A stretch of DNA of 5,369 nucleotides from Paracoccaceae bacterium (GCA_026709725.1 JAPOSK010000571.1:1-5369), one strand, 5' to 3'. Positions 1 to 5,369 are shown, numbered from the stretch's first letter. Numbers and translations: made by a program. The notes: generated by a model not told the origin, from the sequence alone.

Positions 1-36
1 CCAAGGAGGCGACACGGATCGGTGCCGCCTCCTTGG
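1..36. terminator. Strong hairpin, possible terminator of an upstream gene
   Basis: The arms 1-11 (ccaaggaggcg) and 26-36 are perfectly complementary over 11 bp. After one mismatch three more pairs form (13-15 with 22-24), leaving a six-base loop. No T-tract follows on either side within the window, so this is not a textbook intrinsic terminator. The symmetry is good in both directions, so it could serve transcripts from either strand. Its place at the window edge, about 200 bases before the next gene, fits the end of an upstream unit that is not visible here. Confidence 0.45.
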
Positions 37-67
37 CCTGTGCCAAAAGGCTCCGCCTGGCACGGGC
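36..67. repeat. Second hairpin of a tandem set of three
   Basis: Positions 36-45 (gcctgtgcca) pair with 58-67 (tggcacgggc) over ten base pairs including one G-U. The loop 46-57 can itself form a short ggc/gcc stem. It begins where the first hairpin ends. Function is unknown; terminator, RNA-stability element or extragenic palindrome are all possible. Confidence 0.4.
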
Positions 68-91
68 GGCCTGATTTGACCGAATCAGGCC
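68..91. repeat. Third hairpin of a tandem set of three
   Basis: Positions 68-76 (ggcctgatt) and 83-91 (aatcaggcc) are perfectly complementary over nine bp, with a possible T-G closing pair and a four-base loop. It directly follows the second hairpin, so positions 1-91 are almost completely folded. No T-run follows. No coding potential is evident in this stretch. Confidence 0.45.
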
Positions 92-126
92 AGGACCAAG
101 GTGTGTCAGGAGATGTCATGAAGGGT

Positions 127-148
127 CAGCCATAGGAGAATCACTCCC
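127..148 (+). repeat. Upstream element copy A (22 bp, matches 1650-1671)
   Basis: Twenty of 22 positions are identical to 1650-1671. Both copies begin cagccat, then carry ggag and ctcc arms around a five-base centre with tca at its end. In copy A the arms are GGAG/CTCC. The copy lies about 90 bases before the start codon of the secreted-protein gene. Its position suggests a regulatory or leader element, but no transcription-factor family is recognised. Confidence 0.5.
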
Positions 149-231
149 CAATTTGAGAACCGGCCTGTTCATTTGAAGATGAAACCGGCATAATCCCAGC
201 AAGTGCAAACCACTCGCATCCTGAATGATCT

Positions 232-236
232 GGAGA
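232..236 (+). promoter_or_regulatory. Ribosome binding site for the secreted-protein gene
   Basis: GGAGA lies five bases before the ATG at 242. It decides the start: the long downstream open frame would otherwise have to begin at a GTG at 298, inside the signal peptide and without a Shine-Dalgarno sequence. Confidence 0.6.
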
Positions 237-241
237 CAGCC

Positions 242-923
242 ATGAAACAACTGATGAAATTCGCGCGACCCCTAAACGATTAACCATTGCCGCGCTGGTG
301 GCCCTGACGCTGGGGCTGCTGGTCACCCCGGTCGGGGCGCAGACGATCACCGCGCCGGGGCTTAAGGGCCCGCAGGCCTGCGTGGGGTTAGGGGAAACGA
401 ACGACCCTCTTAGCAGGAGCATTGCGTCGGTATCACAACAAGGTGCGAATATTAATATCGACGCTTACACAAATCTGCACACCAATCTGAGAAGTAGGGC
501 CGGAGACGGCGGAACAACCCAGTTTGCCATTCATTTTCGGGCTCGGAACGCTAACACAAACGCAGTGGCCTTCACTTCATCAAGACTGGTTAGAATAACC
601 TCAAGTAACCAGAATCTGTTCAGATACCTGAACAGATCCATATCCGGTTTGAGCCCGAAAACGCCGTATGTTTTTGAGGTCTACTCATCGTCTGGAGGCT
701 TGGAGAACATCCCCCTGCTGCGCCGCTGCTTCATGACGGGCGGAACCTACACTTCCACGAATACCGATATTTTGAACGGTAGCACCGGGTGCTTTACGAT
801 CACTCCCCGCACACCCCAGGACGTGCGCAACTGCCTGTGCGGGCGGGGCAATACCGGAACGGTTGTGGGACGGCGTCGTACGACTATACGTCATTCCGTC
901 CCGCCTGGGGCTGCGCCAGCTGA
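242..923 (+). pseudogene. Exported Cys-containing protein with FN3-like segment, broken by two apparent single-base deletions
   Basis: As written, the ATG at 242 reads only 13 codons to a TAA (281-283). Adding one base to the C4 run at 269-272 joins it to the long frame open from about 280. That gives a classical signal peptide: MKQLMKFARP, then a PKR charged region, a hydrophobic core (about residues 14-30) and cleavage near VGA/Q (33/34). The mature part holds an FN3-like strand pattern (SGLSPKTPYVFEVYSS) and scattered cysteines. Near the end, adding one base to the G4 run at 845-848 gives a tail with GCG, aromatic residues and WGCAS, stopping at 921-923. Repaired length is 227 residues. 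Without the second repair the frame continues to 1074 through an Arg/Pro/Ala-rich stretch and across two hairpins, which looks non-coding. I do not recognise the family; a periplasmic or secreted location is inferred. It could be a true pseudogene, a switching gene or an intact gene with homopolymer sequencing errors. Confidence 0.55.
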
Positions 924-939
924 TTTGCCGAACACCGCG

Positions 940-959
940 GGGCGGCGCCACCGCCGCCC
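940..959 (+). terminator. Terminator-like hairpin after the secreted-protein gene
   Basis: GGGCGGCG (940-947) pairs perfectly with CGCCGCCC (952-959) around a four-base loop, followed by only two T residues. It starts 16 bases after the inferred stop at 923. That spacing supports 923 rather than 1074 as the real gene end. The short T-tract makes intrinsic termination uncertain. Confidence 0.45.
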
Positions 960-971
960 TTCATCCCGTCA

Positions 972-993
972 GACCATCACCGCGGTGATGGTC
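972..993. repeat. Perfect 22-bp palindrome
   Basis: The half-site gaccatcaccg (972-982) is followed directly by its exact reverse complement (983-993), with no spacer. Such a site could bind a dimeric regulator, or form a hairpin in RNA as a second part of the transcription end for the gene upstream. No known operator consensus is recognised. Confidence 0.6.
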
Positions 994-1640
994 CCGGTCC
1001 GCCCTGACACCGCCCCGTCGTCTTTTGTCGCTGGCGGGCCCTGCGCCGCATTCCCGGATTCGCACTCGCATTGACGCACCCCGGTGCACACACGTCCCAA
1101 AAGATCGATCCCGCATGTTGTTTCGGACCCTGTTTGACGAACCGGTTTCGGGATTGACTTGCGGAGATCGATAACCGCTCTTGACGAAGTCCCGCAAACA
1201 CATGTTCATGAGATCCGGAGACGCCGGGGGAAATGAACATGCCCCGGATGAAGATCGGGTTGTTCGCCCAGCCGGTCCACAGGTGCGGGCGGCGGCGCGT
1301 CTCTCCCGTCTCCGCAGGCCCGCACGCGCGTCCCGGAGGGAGGGGAGGGCAGTGGGGCCCATGATGCGATCAGGGCCGTCATCGGCCCCGGGTCATGATC
1401 TCTCCGGGCCGCAACACCCTTGGCGCATGAGCTGCAGGGCGGCGCGGGATGCCGGGGTGCCCGTTGCGGGCGGGACCGTCGAGGCTGCCAACAAGACCCT
1501 CGTGGGCGTGCGCATGACGCGCCCATCGGATCCTTTGGGGGCCGGCTGGGGATGTGCGGGCGGGACGGGTGGCCCCAGGGGAGGATTGGTGGAGGGTTGG
1601 CGGCGGTGCGGCCCGGGAAGGGGGGGTGCCGGGAAATGTC
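994..1640. other. G+C-rich stretch with no convincing gene
   Basis: Several frames stay open on both strands, as expected from very G+C-rich DNA. Their translations are Arg/Pro/Gly/Ala-rich, lack recognisable domains and overlap each other on opposite strands. The stretch includes inverted repeats at 1201-1241, a weaker hairpin at 1503-1525 (TGGGCGTG with CGCGCCCA) and a G7 run at 1620-1626. I see no RNA gene, insertion sequence ends or repeat array. It may be decayed sequence, or hold a non-coding RNA that cannot be recognised by eye. Confidence 0.5.
1201..1241. repeat. Nested inverted repeat
   Basis: CATGTTCAT (1201-1209) is exactly complementary to ATGAACATG (1233-1241), with 23 bases between. 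A second pair, ATCCGG (1213-1218) and CCGGAT (1244-1249), overlaps it in an interleaved way. The two stems cannot form together, so they could give alternative RNA folds. Function is unknown. Confidence 0.35.
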
Positions 1641-1649
1641 AATGAAAGC

Positions 1650-1671
1650 CAGCCATGGGAGAGTCACTCCC
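1650..1671 (+). repeat. Upstream element copy B (22 bp, matches 127-148)
   Basis: This copy differs from copy A at two of 22 positions and has a better hairpin: GGGAG (1657-1661) and CTCCC (1667-1671) around a five-base centre. As in copy A, a GGAGACA follows (1704-1710), then an ATG with a similar beginning (atgaatca at 1719 against atgaaaca at 242). No paralogous coding sequence follows. This suggests a leftover leader of a duplicated gene, or a shared regulatory element. Confidence 0.5.
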
Positions 1672-1718
1672 GGATCAGTTTGGGTCGATGCGAAGCCCGT
1701 AACGGAGACACGGATTGC

Positions 1719-1883
1719 ATGAATCAGTTCATCGCTCTCCAGGGCGGAACAGCCCCTTCGCCCGGAAAACCTTCCGGGTCCTGTCGTCTGACTCATGGGC
1801 CGAATCCGGAACTGGTGGCGTGTGATGCATCTGCCATGGGACTTTCATGCGGCAAGAGGCCCGCTATTGCCTTTGCTCTCTGA
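1719..1883 (+). CDS. Possible short ORF after element copy B (54 codons, doubtful)
   Basis: ATG at 1719 follows a GGAG at 1704-1707, which is rather far (11 bases). It reads MNQFIALQGG and then a Pro/Ser/Gly/Cys-rich stretch to a TGA at 1881-1883. The first residues resemble the MKQLMKF start of the gene at 242, but no signal peptide or similar protein follows. The end overlaps the last 20 bases of the reverse-strand ATPase tail. Another open frame from 1642 ends in a TGA overlapping this ATG (ATGA). It could be a remnant of a duplicated gene, or chance. I recognise no family. Confidence 0.2.
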   Translation: MNQFIALQGGTAPSPGKPSGSCRLTHGPNPELVACDASAMGLSCGKRPAIAFAL

Positions 1884-2268
1884 TCCGCTCCAGTTCCCGA
1901 ACAAATCTTTCCTCCTGCGGCAGAAGGGCAATCGCTCGATTGTATGCAGACTCGATTTCTGTCATGGGCGCCCGCAGCCAGTTCAGGACACGTGCCAGTT
2001 CCCTCCATGCCCAGCCATGACGAACTGACGATGTCTCCATCTGCACAACATGTTCCAGCAATGTGCGCGCTTCTGCAAGGAGTCGCCGATTTATATCCCC
2101 CTGACCCTGCCGGCGGGCATCACCGGCCAGGCGCAGTTTTGTTTGAGCAAACTCCAGCAGGGCTCTGGCATTCGCAGAAATCTCTTCACCGGCAGAGTCA
2201 AAATATCGATGAGCTGTCCGGGAGTCTCCCAGTCTTCGAGCCAGAATTGCGGCATCAATTGCCTCCTG
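1864..2268 (-). CDS. Out-of-phase C-terminal continuation of the ATPase (134 codons, helical/TPR-like)
   Basis: Read on the reverse strand directly after the G11 tract in the frame starting CAG GAG GCA, this stretch is open for 134 codons and ends with TAG (1866-1864). Its product is helix-rich with TPR-like spacing, for example LARRLGDSRTAHRYFDSAGE, AEARTLLEHVV and a final ESAYNRAIALLPQE. It continues the same repeat style seen just before the tract (GDIDRAEAAFDEFE, GDTQRAQALLN). No start codon with a good Shine-Dalgarno sequence is seen at its beginning. It is therefore best read as the tail of the gene at 3847-2255, joined when the tract has 10 G (660-residue product). With 11 G, as here, it should not be translated from the main start, apart from any ribosomal slippage on the tract. 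I am confident of the continuity, less of whether the shift is biological. Confidence 0.75.
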   Translation of the reverse strand, partial: QEAIDAAILARRLGDSRTAHRYFDSAGEEISANARALLEFAQTKLRLAGDARRQGQGDINRRLLAEARTLLEHVVQMETSSVRHGWAWRELARVLNWLRAPMTEIESAYNRAIALLPQEERFVRELERIREQRQ

Positions 2269-3847
2269 CCCCCCCCCCCGACGCGGGCGATTTCACGTTC
2301 AACAATGCCTGTGCGCGTTGCGTATCCCCCGCATTGATAAGCGCTTCGATCATCCTGTTGCGGACATGGGCATGTCCATGCACCGACCCCTGAGACTCAA
2401 ACTCATCAAAGGCTGCCTCTGCCCGGTCAATATCGCCGTCATGAATTCGTGCCTGGATGACCTCTGCCGCAAGAATCGGTGATTTTTTATTCCTGACCCA
2501 GGCTGTCTCAACCCGTCGAACAGCTTCTTCATTTTGTCCCAGCACCCGCAAATGGGCTGCATCCTGCATTGCCGACAAGGCTGCGTATTCAGGATGTGCG
2601 GGCAGTGTTGCCCTGAAGTAACTCCGGTTTTCATCAAAATCAAAGACTGGCTGCGGCGATTCGTTTCGCCGCATTGACTGAAACACCCTGGGTATTCCCG
2701 TGAGTCTCCCTTCCGCCAGTTTCAGATCCTTGAGGAATTCACCGATTCTCCGGTTTCTGGCCGGAACCGGAGGCACGCTTCCACCTTCAGTCAGGTGCGC
2801 AGGCTCTATGCCATCGACAGGGCCCGGATAGCTGATGATCTCGATGCGGCCTGGATAAAGATAGATCTTGATCGGTTCGGCTTGATCTGCATCATAGCCA
2901 CGGTGGTAGACCGCATTCACCAGTATTTCCCGTAATGCCGGCAGAGGATAGCTGACCCAGCCACGAACCTGTGATGCCAGTCGCTGTTTTTCAAGATGGT
3001 GCGCCGAAAGGTTTCCGAGGTAATTCAGGCAGTCCCGGACCTGATCGGGAATGGATCCTGAAAACACACGCTCCTCCTGCACATCACCAGCCGCATCCGC
3101 GGTGAAGTGCACGACCTCAATCCTGGCACCCCGGAACCATGACACGGGATCATGGGTGAAGAACAATAAGGCAATGTTTCTTGGGACCTCATGCCCGTTT
3201 TGTCGGCGGACCAATCTTAATCGCCGGTAAATCTCCCTCGGATCATGCTCCCTTGCGAGGCTGCTGCCCACATCATGCAAATATTCCCTGACCTTGTTTT
3301 CCCTTAAATCCTCGACAGCGGCTGCTTTTGGCCCGGTGCGGTCATCCCAGGGAACCCGTGCGGTCTGCTCCAGCAGGCGCGCGAGCAGATTGCCCGTCCC
3401 GGTGTTGACTGTTTCGCAGCCGATTCTGCCCCAATAGTCAAGCGTTTGCCGTCCCCGTCCGGCTGGAGCCCGGTGAGGGCGTGTATCGCTGGCCGGCATC
3501 CAGATGACCAGAATCAGTCTGCCATCAACTGTTTCAGGTGAAAAAAGCGGCTGGCATGGCGGATCGATCCGGTTGCAGTGGCCGCGTATCCATTTCTGTG
3601 CGTCTTCAAGAGATTCGGCAGTCAGGCCTTTTGGGGGAAGGGCGGCATGGCCGCCCTCTTCTGCGACCCCAATCACGATATACCCGCCATTGAGATTGTG
3701 CAGATCGTTCGCATATGCGCAAAGCGTCCTGATGACCTGCGGACCAACGGTCACGGGATCCCAGGTTGCCTTGAATTCGACCCGTTCCGATTCAACGCCG
3801 CGGTTTCGGAGCAGATCATCAATGTTGATGGGGAGATACGAACGCAT
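2255..3847 (-). CDS. AlbA_2 (Schlafen-type)/GHKL ATPase-like protein, as-read 530-residue form
   Basis: The start is the ATG at 3847, the only normal start after an upstream in-frame stop; its Shine-Dalgarno is weak. Residues about 15-130 match the AlbA_2/Schlafen-type domain: ESERVEFK (19-26), NGGYIVIGV (53-61). Residues about 180-415 match the COG2865 helper region and HATPase_c_4-like fold: ALREILVNAVYHRGY (304-318, with E307 and N311 as N-box), IEIISYPGP (335-343), then RNRRIGEFLKDL (364-375) and EGRLTGIPR (379-387). Residues about 420-520 are helical, TPR-like. COG2865 proteins are annotated as predicted transcriptional regulators, and AlbA_2 domains contact nucleic acid; some occur near phage-defence genes. 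The exact role here is unknown. The frame hits the G11 tract at codons 523-526 and ends as GGGAGGN, cutting off the repeat region. Gene order is convergent with the secreted-protein gene and divergent from argE, so it is probably monocistronic. Confidence 0.85.
   Translation of the reverse strand: MRSYLPINIDDLLRNRGVESERVEFKATWDPVTVGPQVIRTLCAYANDLHNLNGGYIVIGVAEEGGHAALPPKGLTAESLEDAQKWIRGHCNRIDPPCQPLFSPETVDGRLILVIWMPASDTRPHRAPAGRGRQTLDYWGRIGCETVNTGTGNLLARLLEQTARVPWDDRTGPKAAAVEDLRENKVREYLHDVGSSLAREHDPREIYRRLRLVRRQNGHEVPRNIALLFFTHDPVSWFRGARIEVVHFTADAAGDVQEERVFSGSIPDQVRDCLNYLGNLSAHHLEKQRLASQVRGWVSYPLPALREILVNAVYHRGYDADQAEPIKIYLYPGRIEIISYPGPVDGIEPAHLTEGGSVPPVPARNRRIGEFLKDLKLAEGRLTGIPRVFQSMRRNESPQPVFDFDENRSYFRATLPAHPEYAALSAMQDAAHLRVLGQNEEAVRRVETAWVRNKKSPILAAEVIQARIHDGDIDRAEAAFDEFESQGSVHGHAHVRNRMIEALINAGDTQRAQALLNVKSPASGGGAGGN
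2269..2279 (-). repeat. Homopolymer of 11 G on the coding strand, candidate phase-variation tract
   Basis: Eleven C on the plus strand are eleven G in the coding sense of the ATPase gene. A G or C run of this length inside a coding region is a classic site for slipped-strand mispairing. Predicted products by length: 10 G gives 660 residues, 11 G gives 530, 12 G gives 585 (stop TAA at 2093-2091). The tract codes for a Gly linker in every frame, so length change mainly decides which C-terminus follows. Confidence 0.75.
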
Positions 3848-4159
3848 GCCAGAATCACCAGGTTCCCGAACTGATGCAGTTGGTAGCGTGGACCGGAAAC
3901 AAAATCAATGGAATCAGAAGAAGGCGCGACCGGACGAACGATGATGTCGAGCATTTGTGACCATCTTCCCGCTGACGATTGGTCCGCAGGACATGTCAAT
4001 CGCCGTTTCCGGCCATTGGACGATCACGGTTGTCATCCTGCCTGTCGGCCATTGTGCCGATGCATCCCCCATGGCCTTGCATGCAGCCGCCCGTATCGTA
4101 TGGAGCGTGTCGGCTGTTGTCGCCGCAGGGAAGGGTTGATTGGCTGATGTTGAGGAGTT
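3848..4159. promoter_or_regulatory. Divergent intergenic region between the ATPase gene and argE
   Basis: Both genes start here and point away, so their promoters should lie within these 312 bases. I see no clear -35/-10 pair. A 60-codon frame (GTG 3957 to TGA 4139, plus strand) has moderately biased codons and a hydrophobic C-terminal half, but no Shine-Dalgarno and no recognised family. It could be a small leader gene just before argE, and I leave it unproven. Open frames on the opposite strand look like its shadows. Confidence 0.4.
4152..4157 (+). promoter_or_regulatory. Ribosome binding site for argE
   Basis: GAGGAG precedes three consecutive GTG codons at 4160, 4163 and 4166. The spacer would be two, five or eight bases. 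The second or third GTG fits normal spacing better than the first, so the true protein may be one or two residues shorter than the longest frame. Confidence 0.65.
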
Positions 4160-5326
4160 GTGGTGGTGACACATCTGGAGACAGTTGAAATCCTTGAGCG
4201 ACTGGTTGGATTCCCGACGGTCTCAAGCGAGACCAACCTGGAGCTGATTGACTGGGTCGGCAGCTATCTGAACGATCATGGAATCGCGTTTTGGCTTGAG
4301 CGGGACGGGGATGCGGGCAAGGCGGGCCTGTATGCCCTTGCCGGGCCGCGTGTGGAGGGCGGGATCATCCTTTCGGGACACAGTGACGTTGTGCCGGTGG
4401 AGGGGCAGACATGGCTGAGTGATCCCTGGCGGCTGACCGAGCGAGGCGGTCGCTACTATGGCCGCGGGACATGTGACATGAAGGGATTCGTGGCTGCGGT
4501 GCTCTCACGACTGACCGCTGCGGATCCGGGGATGCTGCAAAAGCCGATCCTGCTTGCCCTCTCGCGCGATGAGGAGATCGGCTGCGTGGGTGCAAGACCG
4601 TTGATTGCGCACATGAAGCGGGCGTTGCCGACGGCTGCTGCAGCCATCATCGGCGAACCGACGATGATGCAGGTCAGCGACTGTCACAAGGGAGGCGGCA
4701 CCTACGCTGTGACGGTGCAGGGGCATGAAGTCCATTCGTCAATCATGCATCGGGGCATATCGGCAATCATGGTCTCCGGTCGCCTTATTGAGTGGATCAA
4801 CGGGGAGAACAAACGCCTGGCGGCGAAAGCAGGGTCGGACATGCAGCGACGATTTGATCCGCCATATCCAACACTCCATGTGGGCCGGATCAAGGGCGGC
4901 ACGGCACCGAACATCACTGCCGGGGAATGCCGGTTTGACCTGGAAATCCGGTCGTTGCCCGATCATGGGCATGATGCAATCCTGGAGAGATTTCTCGACT
5001 TTGCCCGAAGGGTCGAGGGTGAAATGCAGACAATATCCCCGGCAACGGGCATTGAGCTGGCCAAACGGGCGGACGCTCCGCCGCTTCGATCGGAAAACGG
5101 GGGTCGGGCTGAAGAATTGGCCTGCGCACTCACTGGCCAGACACGGATGTATGCGGCACCCTATATCACGGAGGCAGGCCTGTTCCAGGAGGCAGGGTTC
5201 TCAAGTGTTGTGTGCGGTCCCGGGGATGTTGCCCAGGCGCATTGCGCCAATGAATACATTGCTGCAGAACAACTCAGTCAATGCGAGAATTTTGTGGATG
5301 CCCTGATCGTCCGACTGTCGCAGTGA
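4160..5326 (+). CDS. argE: Acetylornithine deacetylase (M20 metallohydrolase family)
   Basis: This cytoplasmic enzyme hydrolyses N2-acetylornithine to ornithine and acetate in the linear arginine pathway. The 388 residues compare with about 383 in E. coli ArgE. The M20 catalytic set is complete: H74 and D76 in GHSDVVPVEG, D106 in GRGTCDMKG, E138-E139 in DEEIG (catalytic base then metal ligand), E166 in GEPT and H361 in AHCANEY. The central dimerisation or lid domain lies at about residues 178-285, with the conserved-looking H192 in VHSS. GRGTCDMKG and the GTAPNI segment favour ArgE over the related DapE, although M20 substrate calls by sequence can be wrong. Initiation is at one of three adjacent GTGs behind GAGGAG. 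No other arginine gene is visible in the window. Reading frame and codon use look intact, with no sign of damage. Confidence 0.92.
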   Translation: MVVTHLETVEILERLVGFPTVSSETNLELIDWVGSYLNDHGIAFWLERDGDAGKAGLYALAGPRVEGGIILSGHSDVVPVEGQTWLSDPWRLTERGGRYYGRGTCDMKGFVAAVLSRLTAADPGMLQKPILLALSRDEEIGCVGARPLIAHMKRALPTAAAAIIGEPTMMQVSDCHKGGGTYAVTVQGHEVHSSIMHRGISAIMVSGRLIEWINGENKRLAAKAGSDMQRRFDPPYPTLHVGRIKGGTAPNITAGECRFDLEIRSLPDHGHDAILERFLDFARRVEGEMQTISPATGIELAKRADAPPLRSENGGRAEELACALTGQTRMYAAPYITEAGLFQEAGFSSVVCGPGDVAQAHCANEYIAAEQLSQCENFVDALIVRLSQ

Positions 5327-5332
5327 AGCGGG

Positions 5333-5369
5333 TCATTCGCGCGTTGCCAGGAGGTCCTCAACAGTGGAC
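5333..5369 (-). CDS. Possible C-terminal end of a convergent gene (partial)
   Basis: Read on the reverse strand from the window edge, one frame gives STVEDLLATRE followed by TGA (5335-5333). The residues look like a normal helical protein C-terminus, and the stop would lie six bases from the argE stop in a tail-to-tail arrangement. Eleven codons are too few to identify a family, and the other reverse frames are not excluded. Confidence 0.3.
   Translation of the reverse strand, partial: STVEDLLATRE

Noticed and set aside
173..194. Possible promoter with CATAAT at 189-194
   Set aside because: The -10 resembles the consensus but no -35 of reasonable quality lies 16-18 bases upstream.
924..1074. 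C-terminal continuation of the secreted-protein frame as written
   Set aside because: Passes through a terminator-like stem and a perfect palindrome and changes to Arg/Pro/Ala-rich sequence; the shifted frame ending at 923 looks more protein-like.
961..1362. Reverse-strand open frame of 133 codons
   Set aside because: Runs across the 22-bp palindrome, Arg-rich, no ribosome binding site or family resemblance.
1181..1645. Plus-strand open frame of 154 codons with Gly/Arg-rich product
   Set aside because: Starts at TTG without a Shine-Dalgarno, low-complexity composition, no recognised motif.
1206..1796. Reverse-strand open frame of 196 codons
   Set aside because: Pro/Arg/Ser-rich translation without domains, overlapping equally long frames on the other strand; typical of G+C-rich non-coding DNA.
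1944..2393. Plus-strand frames antisense to the ATPase gene
   Set aside because: They are shadows of the clearly coding reverse strand.
4173..4184. 12-base match (ATCTGGAGACAG) to 228-239 upstream of the secreted-protein gene
   Set aside because: Here it lies inside argE coding sequence just after the start; no other shared context, so probably chance.
4725..5306. Second long plus-strand frame within argE
   Set aside because: Overlaps the argE frame, whose catalytic motifs prove it to be the coding one.
1..5369. CRISPR array, tRNA, rRNA or insertion sequence
   Set aside because: No regularly spaced repeats, no cloverleaf, no transposase and no terminal inverted repeats were seen.

Overview
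The window reads as bacterial chromosome of moderate-to-high G+C. The single recognisable housekeeping gene is an ArgE-type acetylornithine deacetylase of a style common in Proteobacteria, and I guess an alphaproteobacterium. That guess rests on general protein style and GTG/Shine-Dalgarno usage, not on a diagnostic marker.

Layout. Positions 1-91 hold three consecutive hairpins, probably the end of an upstream transcription unit. Positions 242-923 (+) hold a small exported, cysteine-containing protein with a fibronectin-III-like stretch. It is readable only if two single-base gaps are repaired, one in a C4 run (269-272) and one in a G4 run (845-848). A terminator-like hairpin (940-959) and a perfect 22-bp palindrome (972-993) follow. 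Positions 994 to about 1863 are G+C-rich with no convincing gene. This stretch contains inverted repeats and, at 1650-1671, a second copy of a 22-bp element (20/22 identical) that also lies upstream of the secreted-protein gene at 127-148.

The reverse strand from 3847 down to 1864 encodes the most interesting gene: an AlbA_2/Schlafen-type domain, a COG2865-type GHKL ATPase-like domain and a C-terminal helical (TPR-like) repeat region. The reading frame is interrupted near the C-terminus by an 11-G homopolymer (plus-strand C11 at 2269-2279). With 11 G the protein ends after 530 residues. With 10 G it would run into a fully open 134-codon continuation and be 660 residues. With 12 G it would be 585 residues. 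This looks like a slipped-strand phase-variable switch acting on the C-terminal half of a putative nucleic-acid-directed ATPase, unless the tract length is a sequencing error.

Divergently, at 4160-5326 (+), lies argE with all metal and catalytic residues intact. The last 37 bases may hold the C-terminus of a convergent reverse-strand gene. The genes do not form one pathway: the secreted protein and the ATPase converge, and the ATPase and argE diverge. All three apparent frame breaks fall in C/G homopolymers, so slippage, decay and sequencing error must be distinguished with raw reads.
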